45,950 bases of DNA, from positions 1 to 45,950 of the forward strand of contig NZ_LKTM01000337.1 in assembly GCF_001417955.2 (NCBI RefSeq), in the 5' to 3' direction. The DNA is from Mycobacterium gordonae (GTDB lineage Bacteria > Actinomycetota > Actinomycetes > Mycobacteriales > Mycobacteriaceae). Both the position numbers and the translations under genes were made by a program. Below the pieces are notes generated by a model. That model searched no databases and was not told where the DNA came from. It saw only the letters and a program-made list of their open reading frames with translations. Shown piece after piece: positions 27,272-35,030 of this stretch. The first letter of the stretch is position 1, and each line of letters starts with the position of its first letter.

Positions 27272-28484
27272 GCCGGCTGGCCCGCTCGCGCTCCACGGAC
27301 AATTCGTGGGCCAGCAGTTCGGCAAAGGTGAATGTCCCAGTGGGACGGTCGTTCTTGCCCAACAGGTACAGCCGCTTGACCGCGGCGAGAATACCTTCGG
27401 CGATGGCGTCACGGCTCTGCGTCGAGATCAGCATCTCGCGGTCACCCGGGTTGGTGATGTAGCCGACATCGACCTGGACGGTTGGCATCCGGGTCAACCG
27501 CAGCAGATCCCACGTCCGGCCGTGCACCCGGCAGTCCCGTAATCCGGTGCGGGCCACTACTTCCCGTTGGATGAAGTCGGCGAGGTTGCGGCCGATGGTG
27601 GACACCGAGCCGTGCGAATTGCCGAAGTGAAATGAGGCAACGCCGTTGGCCGACGGGCTGGTCTGAGTTTCACACCGCAGGCTGATCATCAGGTCTGCGC
27701 CAACGGAATTGGCGGTGGCGGCGCGCTCGGCGTCCGACGGACTGCGGTTGGTGGGCCGGGACAGGAAGGTCTCCATACCGATCGCGGTCATCCGGCCTTC
27801 GAGCCGACTTGCCAAGTCCCACAACACGTCTGCTTCGCTGATCGGGCCGGCCGAACCTTGGGTGATCAGACCGTGGTCGCTTCCGCCGCGGCCCGGATCG
27901 ATGATGATCCGCTTCCCCGACAGCTTCGGGCCGGAGCTGCGCACCAGCTCTTCCTCGCGGATCGCGTGCGGCGAACCACCGCTGACCCGGGAGCTCAGAA
28001 AGTACAACGACCGCAACGTTTCCGGGCCGCAGATGCCGTCCGCGGACAAGCCGTACTCGCGTTGATAGGACATCAGCGCGTTGTGCGTCTGCAAGCCGAA
28101 ATGCCCGTCCACCAAACCCGTGTAGAAACCGAGGTCCTGCAACCGGGCCTGCAGCGTGGCAACGTCGTCACCGTACAGCGGTGCGCCGAACTGGTGATAC
28201 AGCGTGCGCGCACCGAGGCGATAGGACGCCTCCTTCAATGCCCGGTAGGTGGCCTCGCCGACGATGCCGTCCACCAGCAGTCCACGATGCTGCTGGAACG
28301 CCCGCACCGCATGGTCGAGCTCACCGTCGAACACGTCGGCGGCGACGTGCCTGCCGGTGGTCAGTTCGTCGTCGGAGCCTTCCAGCATCCCCAGCGCGGC
28401 CAGCGCCGCCCGGATCTCGGTGACAGCGGCACCACGGTCGCCACAGCGCAGCGCGTCGCCGTCTTCGCGGCGCGAACTCGGCAT
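27258..28484 (-). CDS. cwlM: CwlM, amidase-fold activator of MurA
   Basis: A 408-aa cytoplasmic protein with two peptidoglycan-binding-type domains (about 10-85 and 100-165) and an Amidase_3 fold (about 190-375). In M. tuberculosis and M. smegmatis, phosphorylated CwlM activates MurA, the first enzyme of peptidoglycan synthesis, rather than cutting the wall. The sequence agrees: the zinc ligand in the DPGHGG motif is Arg (R199, DPGRGG), the usual SLHAN is SLRCE, and the catalytic-Glu region reads VDVGYITN. No signal peptide. ATG start at 28484 with GGAGGG upstream. Confidence 0.95.
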   Translation of the reverse strand: MPSSRREDGDALRCGDRGAAVTEIRAALAALGMLEGSDDELTTGRHVAADVFDGELDHAVRAFQQHRGLLVDGIVGEATYRALKEASYRLGARTLYHQFGAPLYGDDVATLQARLQDLGFYTGLVDGHFGLQTHNALMSYQREYGLSADGICGPETLRSLYFLSSRVSGGSPHAIREEELVRSSGPKLSGKRIIIDPGRGGSDHGLITQGSAGPISEADVLWDLASRLEGRMTAIGMETFLSRPTNRSPSDAERAATANSVGADLMISLRCETQTSPSANGVASFHFGNSHGSVSTIGRNLADFIQREVVARTGLRDCRVHGRTWDLLRLTRMPTVQVDVGYITNPGDREMLISTQSRDAIAEGILAAVKRLYLLGKNDRPTGTFTFAELLAHELSVERERASRLSGS

Positions 28485-28513
28485 ACCAAGGGCCCTCCGG
28501 GACTAATTGACAT

Positions 28514-28530
28514 CGCCGCCACAAGCGGCG
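28514..28530 (-). terminator. Candidate hairpin terminator after trxA
   Basis: A 6-bp GC stem, CGCCGC/GCGGCG, with a 5-nt loop lies 98 bp downstream of the trxA stop and upstream of cwlM. There is no T tract after it, so it would be a weak or non-canonical terminator, as is usual in mycobacteria. Confidence 0.35.
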
Positions 28531-28628
28531 CAGTTAATCGCTATTGTCGCAGATCCTCGCCGATATCGAGAAAACCCCAGGCCAATCACGGGCTCGTTTC
28601 TGCAAGGAGAACCGCTCGACGGGGGCCG

Positions 28629-28976
28629 TCAGGACAGGTTGGGAACCGCGTCGGCCAGCTCGCGCAGCAACGCCGCCTTGCCCTTGGCGCCGACGATTCG
28701 CTTCACCGGTTCGCCGTCCTTGAACAGGATCAGCGTGGGGATCGAAACGACCTGAAAATCGCGTGCCGTCTCGGGGTTGGCGTCCACGTCGATCTTGGCG
28801 ACGGTGAGCTCCGCCGACCGTTCGGCGGCGATCTCTTCCAGCACCGGGGCCACCATCTTGCACGGCCCGCACCAGGTGGCCCAAAAGTCAACCAGCACAG
28901 GCTTATTACTGGCCAACACGTCGGTGCCGAAGGAGGCGTCGGAAACTTCGATCGTAGACTTGCCGGAATCGCTCAT
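28629..28976 (-). CDS. trxA: Thioredoxin
   Basis: A 115-aa cytoplasmic thioredoxin with the redox-active WCGPC (about residues 34-38) in FWATWCGPCKM and the cis-proline region IPTLILF. It reduces protein disulfides using electrons from the adjacent TrxB. ATG at 28976 overlaps the trxB stop (ATGA); the longer frame to 29039 lies within trxB. Equivalent to trxC/Rv3914. Confidence 0.97.
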   Translation of the reverse strand: MSDSGKSTIEVSDASFGTDVLASNKPVLVDFWATWCGPCKMVAPVLEEIAAERSAELTVAKIDVDANPETARDFQVVSIPTLILFKDGEPVKRIVGAKGKAALLRELADAVPNLS

Positions 28977-29959
28977 CGTTGTGCTCCAATCAATTCGGTA
29001 CTGTCGGCGGGCCCGGTCGCTTCGTGGTCGGCCAGCCACCGTTCGGCGTCGATGGCCGCCGCGCAGCCGCTGCCGGCCGCGGTGATGGCCTGCCGGTAGG
29101 TGCGGTCGACCAGGTCGCCGGCGGCGAACACACCGTCCAGCGATGTGCTGGTGGTGCGTCCCTGGACCAGGACGTAGCCGTCCGGGTCCACCTCGATGGC
29201 GTCGCGGACCAGAGCCGAGCGCGGTTCGTGACCGATCGCGACGAACACGCCGGTGACCGGCAGCGTGGATTCCTCGCCGGTGACCGTGTCGCGCAGGCGT
29301 AGTCCGGTGACCGAGGTGTCGCCGTCCACGCCGAGGACCGCCTTGTTGGTCAGGATGGTGATCTTCTCGTTGGACTGCGCCCGCTCGAGCATGATCTTGG
29401 AGGCGCGGAACTCCTCGCGGCGGTGCACCAGGGTGACGCTGCGGGCGAACCGGGTGAGGAAGGTGGCCTCCTCCATGGCGGAGTCGCCACCGCCGATGAC
29501 GGCGATGTCCTGGTCGCGGAAGAAGAAGCCGTCACAGGTGGCACAGGAGCTGACGCCGCGGCCGAGCAACTCCTGCTCGCCGGGCACCTGCAGGTAGCGG
29601 GCGGCCGCACCCATGGCCAGGATGACGGCGCGGGCCCGGAACGTCTCGCCCTCGGCGGTCACCACGGACTTGACCGGCCCGTCCAGCGACACGGACTCGA
29701 CGTCTTCCATGCGCAGGTCGGCGCCGAACCGCAGCGCCTGCTCGCGCATCTGGTCCATCAGTTCCGGGCCGGTGATGCCGTCGCGGAACCCGGGGTAGTT
29801 TTCCACCTCGGTCGTCGTCATCAGCGCGCCGCCGAAGGAGATGCCCTCGAAGACCAGCGGCTTGAGCTGGGCGCGGGCAGCGTAGAGGGCCGCGGTGTAT
29901 CCGGCGGGACCGGAGCCGATGACGATGACGTCGTGGATGGTGTCTGAGGAAGCGGTCAT
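28973..29959 (-). CDS. trxB: Thioredoxin reductase
   Basis: A 328-aa FAD/NADPH flavoprotein: FAD site GSGPAGYTAALYAARA (about 16-31), redox motif CATC (in SSCATCDGFF, about 147-150), NADPH site GGGDSAMEEA, and the C-terminal FAD motif GVFAAGDLVD. It passes electrons from NADPH to thioredoxin. ATG at 29959 is chosen because the protein then starts just before the FAD fold; the longer frame to 30004 has no support. Upstream is a SigH-type promoter. Confidence 0.97.
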   Translation of the reverse strand: MTASSDTIHDVIVIGSGPAGYTAALYAARAQLKPLVFEGISFGGALMTTTEVENYPGFRDGITGPELMDQMREQALRFGADLRMEDVESVSLDGPVKSVVTAEGETFRARAVILAMGAAARYLQVPGEQELLGRGVSSCATCDGFFFRDQDIAVIGGGDSAMEEATFLTRFARSVTLVHRREEFRASKIMLERAQSNEKITILTNKAVLGVDGDTSVTGLRLRDTVTGEESTLPVTGVFVAIGHEPRSALVRDAIEVDPDGYVLVQGRTTSTSLDGVFAAGDLVDRTYRQAITAAGSGCAAAIDAERWLADHEATGPADSTELIGAQR

Positions 29960-30011
29960 GCGTACCTTTCGGAACGAAGGCTGATCAGTGAGCGTGATCT
30001 GCAATCCTACG

Positions 30012-30037
30012 AACGCCAGCGTAGGCGTGGGTGTTCC
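30012..30037 (-). promoter_or_regulatory. SigH/SigE-type promoter of trxB-trxA
   Basis: On the minus strand GGAAC (30033-30037) and CGTT (30012-30015) are separated by exactly 17 bp, matching the GGAAC-N16-18-CGTT promoters used by SigH and related ECF factors. In M. tuberculosis trxB2-trxC is in the SigH regulon. The expected transcript would start near 30005, some 45 nt before the trxB ATG. Confidence 0.7.
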
Positions 30038-30067
30038 CGCCTGCGACGCACGACACTGGCGCGGCGG

Positions 30068-30775
30068 TTATGCGCGCGGGATCGCGGTCGTGGCCAGTAA
30101 GCCGGTGTCGGCGGCGCTGCAGTTCAGCGCGACGGCGTAGGCCACCAGGGTGTCCGAGGTGTCGCCGGTCATCACCAGCAGCACCCCCGGGCGGGCGTTG
30201 ACTTCGACGGGCTGGGCGCCGAGCACCTCCTCGGTCGCGGGGTAGCCCAGGCCGCCGAGGCAGGACGCCCGCTGCGAAGCGTTGGCGAGGGCGCCGAAAT
30301 CGGGCGGTCGACGCGTCAGCTCGCGGATCTCGGCGTCCGACAGCGGTATCACCGGGACCGGCGTGGACACGGTGATGTGATCGGCGGTGACCGGTGCACC
30401 GGGTACCGAGTCGGGTTCGTTGAGCAGGGACATGGTTCCGATGCCGACCGCCGCCAGCACCGCGCACACCCCGGCGATGCCGGCGACGACACGTGCCGGG
30501 CGCAGGGGCGGGCGGGCGGCGTGCGCGGCGCGCGAACCCTTCAGCGACGCGGCGACGCGCGCGAGGACCTCCGGCGGTGCGTCGGGCGCCGGGGCCGCGC
30601 CGGCGGCGGCGACATCGCCGCGCACCTGCTGCAGCGCCTGCAGCGTCGCCGCCGCCTGAGCATCGGTGCGGACGCGCCGGCGCACGCGCGTGGCGGTCTC
30701 GTCATCGAGCAGACCCGCCTGAAGGTCGGCGAGGACCTCGACCGTCAGCGGGGGATCGTCGTCGGCGGCAGTCAT
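30068..30775 (-). CDS. rsmA: Anti-sigma-M factor
   Basis: A 235-aa protein following sigM after 33 bp. The N-terminal cytoplasmic part (about 1-90; LADLQAGLLDDETATRVRR) is the anti-sigma domain, one membrane segment follows (about 97-118), and an extracytoplasmic domain with two Cys (in ASCLGGLG and ALNCSA) ends the protein. No HxxxCxxC zinc motif is seen in the N-terminus. Position and layout match Rv3912, the SigM antagonist. Confidence 0.88.
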   Translation of the reverse strand: MTAADDDPPLTVEVLADLQAGLLDDETATRVRRRVRTDAQAAATLQALQQVRGDVAAAGAAPAPDAPPEVLARVAASLKGSRAAHAARPPLRPARVVAGIAGVCAVLAAVGIGTMSLLNEPDSVPGAPVTADHITVSTPVPVIPLSDAEIRELTRRPPDFGALANASQRASCLGGLGYPATEEVLGAQPVEVNARPGVLLVMTGDTSDTLVAYAVALNCSAADTGLLATTAIPRA

Positions 30776-30808
30776 CCGCCCCAGTGTCCGCCATCGGCGG
30801 CTCGGCCT

Positions 30809-31378
30809 CTAATTCGCCCCGAGGGCGTCGGCGCCCGCGTCGAGATATCCCAGCAGGTGGGCGAGGCGCGCCCGCCCGCGGGCGCAGCGGCTCTTGACGG
30901 TGCCCTCGGGCACGCCCAGCCGCCGCGCGGTCTCGGCGATGGAGTAGCCCTGCATGTCGACGGCGACCACCGCGGCGCGTTGCTGGATCGGGAGCCGCAG
31001 CAACGCTCGCTGCACCATGAGCGCGGTTTCCACCTGCGACGTGCGGTCGCTGACCGGGTGCATGTCCTGAAACGGGACGGTCGGGCGGGCTTGAGCGTGG
31101 CGAAGCCGGTCCAGACAGGCATTGAGCACGATGCGGTGCAACCAGGTGCCGACCGTGGCGTCGTCGCGAAATGTGGCGGCGCTGCGGTGCGCTTTGAGCA
31201 TCGCGTCCTGGAAGGCGTCGTCGGCGTCTTCGCGACTCGGGCTGGACAGCCGCGCCAGCCGGTAGAGCCGGCGGTGGTGGCGGCGGAACAGTTCGGCGAA
31301 GGCGTGGCGGTCGCCGGCGACGTGTGCCGCGAGCAATTCGGTGTCAGTGCGTTGCCGTCCCGCTCCCCACAAGCCCAC
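30809..31378 (-). CDS. sigM: ECF RNA polymerase sigma factor SigM
   Basis: A 189-aa ECF sigma factor with sigma-2 (about 12-82; DADDAFQDAMLKAHR in region 2.2-2.3, and TWLHRIVLN in 2.4) and sigma-4 (about 118-170; the RRLGVPEGTVKSRCARGR helix-turn-helix). SigM in mycobacteria controls ESX-related and envelope genes. GTG at 31378 is 46 bp after murJ. Confidence 0.95.
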   Translation of the reverse strand: MGLWGAGRQRTDTELLAAHVAGDRHAFAELFRRHHRRLYRLARLSSPSREDADDAFQDAMLKAHRSAATFRDDATVGTWLHRIVLNACLDRLRHAQARPTVPFQDMHPVSDRTSQVETALMVQRALLRLPIQQRAAVVAVDMQGYSIAETARRLGVPEGTVKSRCARGRARLAHLLGYLDAGADALGAN

Positions 31379-31424
31379 TGCCGGACGGTAACCAATCGGC
31401 CGGCACCCGGCACTTCACCTGCGA

Positions 31425-34400
31425 TCAGGAAGCGGCTTGGATGGTGATCTCGGAGACGTCGGCGCGGCTCTTGCCGTCGGTGGTGCCCAGCGTGGAGATC
31501 CACACCAGCAGGTTCGAGGTCGGCGAGGACGCCTTGACCTGGATGGTGTTGTGGCCCGGCTTGAGCGCGGTGGCCGGCGTCAACACCGTCGTGTCGTCCA
31601 GCTTCGACGGGTTCGGCGAGGACGACGACCGGATCTCCACCTTGGTCCCGGTGCTCGAGACGTCGATGCCGACCACGCCGACAACCGTCGGCTTGGGCAG
31701 CTGCAACATCAGTCCCACCCCGTTCTTGAAGCCGGGGAACGGCACCGCGTCGGAGTAGGTGTCGGTCTGCCACACGGTGCCCGGGTTCCCGTCGATCGCG
31801 TTACCCGCGTCGCCGGGGTTGTCGGCATCGCCGCCGGGGGAGAAGACGGTGGCTTTGGTGGGCTTGACGAAGCTGCCCGACGGCGCCGAACTGCCCGGGG
31901 ACTCGGTGGCGGCCGATGAGGTGGGGTTGTTGAGGCCGAGCTGGTCGCCCTTGAGGCCGCTGCCGACGTCGCCGAAGATCTTGCTGACCACCGAGGCCAG
32001 CACCAGCAGCGCCACCAGCAGGACGGCCGCGCCCGCGCCGAGGCCGATCAGCAGGTTACGGCGGCGGCGGGAGTAGACCTCCCCGCCGCGCTCGGCCGCA
32101 CGTCGGGGCGAGGCCGGTGAGGGCGGTTCGGCGATCGGACTGATCACCTCGGTGCGGTCGGCCACCGCGGTGGCCTGTTGCAGCAGGTTCAAAAGCGTTG
32201 AGGCACTGCGTATTCCGCCGTCCTCCTGGACAGATCGGACTGCGACCGCGGAGATCTGGAACGGGATGTCGCGGTCGACGACGGTCGGCTCGACGGGCTG
32301 ACCGTTGGCGTCGCGGTCGGCCGGAGCCAGGTCGCTGCGCGCCCCGGTCTCCGACAGCGGCCAGCGGTTGACCAGCAGCGCGTACAGCGCGGCGCCGATG
32401 CCGCGGATGTCGTCCTGTGGGTTGGCGTCGGGCATCGTCGCCGGGTAGGCCAGCACGACGTCGCCGTCGATGCTGACGCGCACCCGGCCGGGATGGTCGA
32501 GGGACAGTGCGACACCGGCGCGGTGGGCGGCGTCGGCCGCGGCGGCCAGCGACTGCATCGCGCGGATGGCCCCCACCGGCGACGGCGAGGTGTCGGCCAC
32601 CTCCTGCAGTGAGCCGCCGCGGATCCACTCCGAGACCACCAGGCCGCCGGACCCGGTGTGTACGACGTCGAGGATCCGTGCGATGCCGGGCTTGTCGATC
32701 CGGCTGAGCCGCAGGGTGCGCGACAGGATCTCCTGCAACACGTCGTCGGGCAGCGATCCTTCGGGGTCGACGAAGGTGAGGGCGACCTGGCGGTCGAGTG
32801 CGGTGTCCAGCGCCTGCCAGAAGTGCAGCGGCGGTGTGCCGCCGTGGGAGAGCAACAGCCGGTAGCGGCCGTTGGCGATCCGGGCCCCGGGCACCAGGTT
32901 GAGTTCGTCCGGGGGCGGCTCGGCGTCGCGTTCGCGGGGTGCGTCGAACGGGATCGGTCCGCGGGGGTCGACGTCGCCGGCAAGCCGATCCCGTGGGGCT
33001 GCTCCTCGGCTGGGAATGTCGGGCTGGAAGTCGTCGCCGGCCATCGAACTCGGTGCGGCGTTATCCGAAGTGCGGTCGGTCACCTCCGGTCCTTTCGCTA
33101 GCCCGGCCCTGGCCACCGGAGGTCTGCGCCGGATCGGCTCCCGTACCGCATGTCCCCCCGGCAGGGACGAATTTCTTTGCTCAGGGTACGTGACGTGGCG
33201 ACCCGCGGACGACACCGTTGTGCGGGCCGGTGCCGGCTGCCCGCGTCGGGCGCGGCGCCCGATGGCCGCGGCGGCCGCCCGGGCTTCGGGGACGCCTGCG
33301 GCGAGCATCACCCCCGCCAGGATCGGCACCATGATCACCCCGAGCAGGAACAGGCGCAGCAGCGAGCCCATGCCGCCATGCTCGGTCAACCGGTGCAGGC
33401 CGAGCAGGCGGTCGGCGACGTGGGCAACGAGCCCGGCCAGCAGCGACGCCGCGATCGCGACCAGGATCGTGCGTACCGTCGCGAGGTCGATCAGCGTTCC
33501 GCCCTTGGGACGCAGGCTGCGGCGGAGCAGGATATGGCCGACGACGGCACCCGCCAGGAAGCCCAGGCCGTTGGCCGTCCCGAGGTAGCCGGCGATCAGA
33601 TCTTTGTTGCTGGTGACGTGCGGGGTCAGCAGCGAGCCGGCGATTTTCACCGAGGTGATCACCAGGATGATCACGATCGGTGTCCACGGCTGTTCGCGGG
33701 CGTAGAAGACGCGCAGCTGCAGCAGGACCAGCGCGTAGGGGATCAGGGTGAACGCCGACAGCGCGATCGCCGCACCCAGGTACCCGGCGTCCACCTGCCC
33801 GAAGTGCCCGTAGGCGAACAGCGCACTGCCCATCGCCGGCCCGCCGACCGTCATGAACGCGACCGCCGGGATCAGCGTGATCATGGTCAGGCGGGTGGCC
33901 AGCGACAGATCGGCAAGCACCGCCGGAATGTCGTCGGCGGCGGCGTTGCGGCTCAGCCGCGGCATCACCACCGTCAGGATCGTGACGCCGATCATGCCGA
34001 ACGGCAGCATCAGCACCAGCCAGGTGTAGTTGTAGATCGCCGGTCCCGACGCGGCGGCCGATGCGGCGATCTGGTTGCCGACCACCAGGCCGAGCTGGCT
34101 GATCAGCACGTAGAGCACCATGGCCGCGGCCATGGTGCCGAAGCGCTTGAGCCGGTCGTCGAGGCCCCACAGTGGGCGCAGGCTGATGTGCTGACGCCCG
34201 ATGGCCACCAGCAACACCGCGGTCTGCGCGAACACTCCCAGAGTGGTGCCGATACCGAGCACCAGCAGCTTGGCGTTGCCCATCTCGACGGGGTCGACCG
34301 ACAGCTCGCCGGGGACGGCCAGGTAGACGCCGAGCGTGGCGATGGCGACGACGTTGTTGACGACGGGCGCCCAGGCCGGCGGCCCGAACACGTTGCGGGT

Positions 34401-35030
34401 GTTCAGGATCGCCATGAACACCGAGGACAGGCCGTAGACCAGCACCTGCGGCAGCAGCAGGTAGGCGAACGCCGTGGTCAGCGACTCGTTGACCTCGGGG
34501 TTGCGGCCCAGCATCAGCCGCACCAGCAGCGGCGCCGCGGCCACGGACAACACGGTGGCCACGATGAGCAGGGTGGTGGCCAGCGTGACCAGCCGCCGCA
34601 CGAACGCCGCGCCGCCGTCGGGGTCGTCCTGCTCGGCGCGGGCCAGCACCGGCACGAAGATCGCGGTGAACGTCGCCTCCAGGACCAGGGCCGCGACCAG
34701 GTTCGGCAGCTGGTTGGCCACCGAGAACGAGCTGGACAGCGCCGCCCCCAGGATCGCGGCCAGCAGCACGATCCGGGCGAACCCGGTGAGTCTGCTGATC
34801 AGGGTGGCGAATGCCATGCCCCAGGACCGCGACACCACCGCGGCGTCGGACAGTTGCTCGGGGCGGGGCCGCTTGGGCTCCTCGAGCTGCTTTTGCTGCG
34901 GCGTCCAGCCGGGGCGCGGCGGCAGGCCGGGCGGCGGAACGGTGCTGCGCGGCTGGGAGAGCTGATGACGGGGCGGTTGTGGCGTCGCTTGCTGCGGCGC
35001 CGGCTGCACCCCGCGGGGTGCGGGGTTCAT
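31425..35030 (-). CDS. murJ: Lipid II flippase MurJ fused to pseudokinase and extracellular domain (Rv3910-like)
   Basis: A 1201-aa protein. A Pro/Gln-rich N-terminus (about 1-65) precedes a MurJ/MviN flippase with about 14 membrane segments (about 70-600), which moves lipid II to the outer face. A cytoplasmic linker leads to a kinase-like domain (about 715-960): the ATP-binding Lys is missing (VALTFVD) and the HRD motif is HRAGVALS, so it is a pseudokinase. A further membrane segment follows (about 1010-1035), then an extracellular discoidin-like domain. In mycobacteria PknB phosphorylates this domain, which recruits FhaA. ATG at 35030 overlaps the upstream gene stop by 4 bp. Confidence 0.95.
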   Translation of the reverse strand: MNPAPRGVQPAPQQATPQPPRHQLSQPRSTVPPPGLPPRPGWTPQQKQLEEPKRPRPEQLSDAAVVSRSWGMAFATLISRLTGFARIVLLAAILGAALSSSFSVANQLPNLVAALVLEATFTAIFVPVLARAEQDDPDGGAAFVRRLVTLATTLLIVATVLSVAAAPLLVRLMLGRNPEVNESLTTAFAYLLLPQVLVYGLSSVFMAILNTRNVFGPPAWAPVVNNVVAIATLGVYLAVPGELSVDPVEMGNAKLLVLGIGTTLGVFAQTAVLLVAIGRQHISLRPLWGLDDRLKRFGTMAAAMVLYVLISQLGLVVGNQIAASAAASGPAIYNYTWLVLMLPFGMIGVTILTVVMPRLSRNAAADDIPAVLADLSLATRLTMITLIPAVAFMTVGGPAMGSALFAYGHFGQVDAGYLGAAIALSAFTLIPYALVLLQLRVFYAREQPWTPIVIILVITSVKIAGSLLTPHVTSNKDLIAGYLGTANGLGFLAGAVVGHILLRRSLRPKGGTLIDLATVRTILVAIAASLLAGLVAHVADRLLGLHRLTEHGGMGSLLRLFLLGVIMVPILAGVMLAAGVPEARAAAAAIGRRARRGQPAPARTTVSSAGRHVTYPEQRNSSLPGGHAVREPIRRRPPVARAGLAKGPEVTDRTSDNAAPSSMAGDDFQPDIPSRGAAPRDRLAGDVDPRGPIPFDAPRERDAEPPPDELNLVPGARIANGRYRLLLSHGGTPPLHFWQALDTALDRQVALTFVDPEGSLPDDVLQEILSRTLRLSRIDKPGIARILDVVHTGSGGLVVSEWIRGGSLQEVADTSPSPVGAIRAMQSLAAAADAAHRAGVALSLDHPGRVRVSIDGDVVLAYPATMPDANPQDDIRGIGAALYALLVNRWPLSETGARSDLAPADRDANGQPVEPTVVDRDIPFQISAVAVRSVQEDGGIRSASTLLNLLQQATAVADRTEVISPIAEPPSPASPRRAAERGGEVYSRRRRNLLIGLGAGAAVLLVALLVLASVVSKIFGDVGSGLKGDQLGLNNPTSSAATESPGSSAPSGSFVKPTKATVFSPGGDADNPGDAGNAIDGNPGTVWQTDTYSDAVPFPGFKNGVGLMLQLPKPTVVGVVGIDVSSTGTKVEIRSSSSPNPSKLDDTTVLTPATALKPGHNTIQVKASSPTSNLLVWISTLGTTDGKSRADVSEITIQAAS

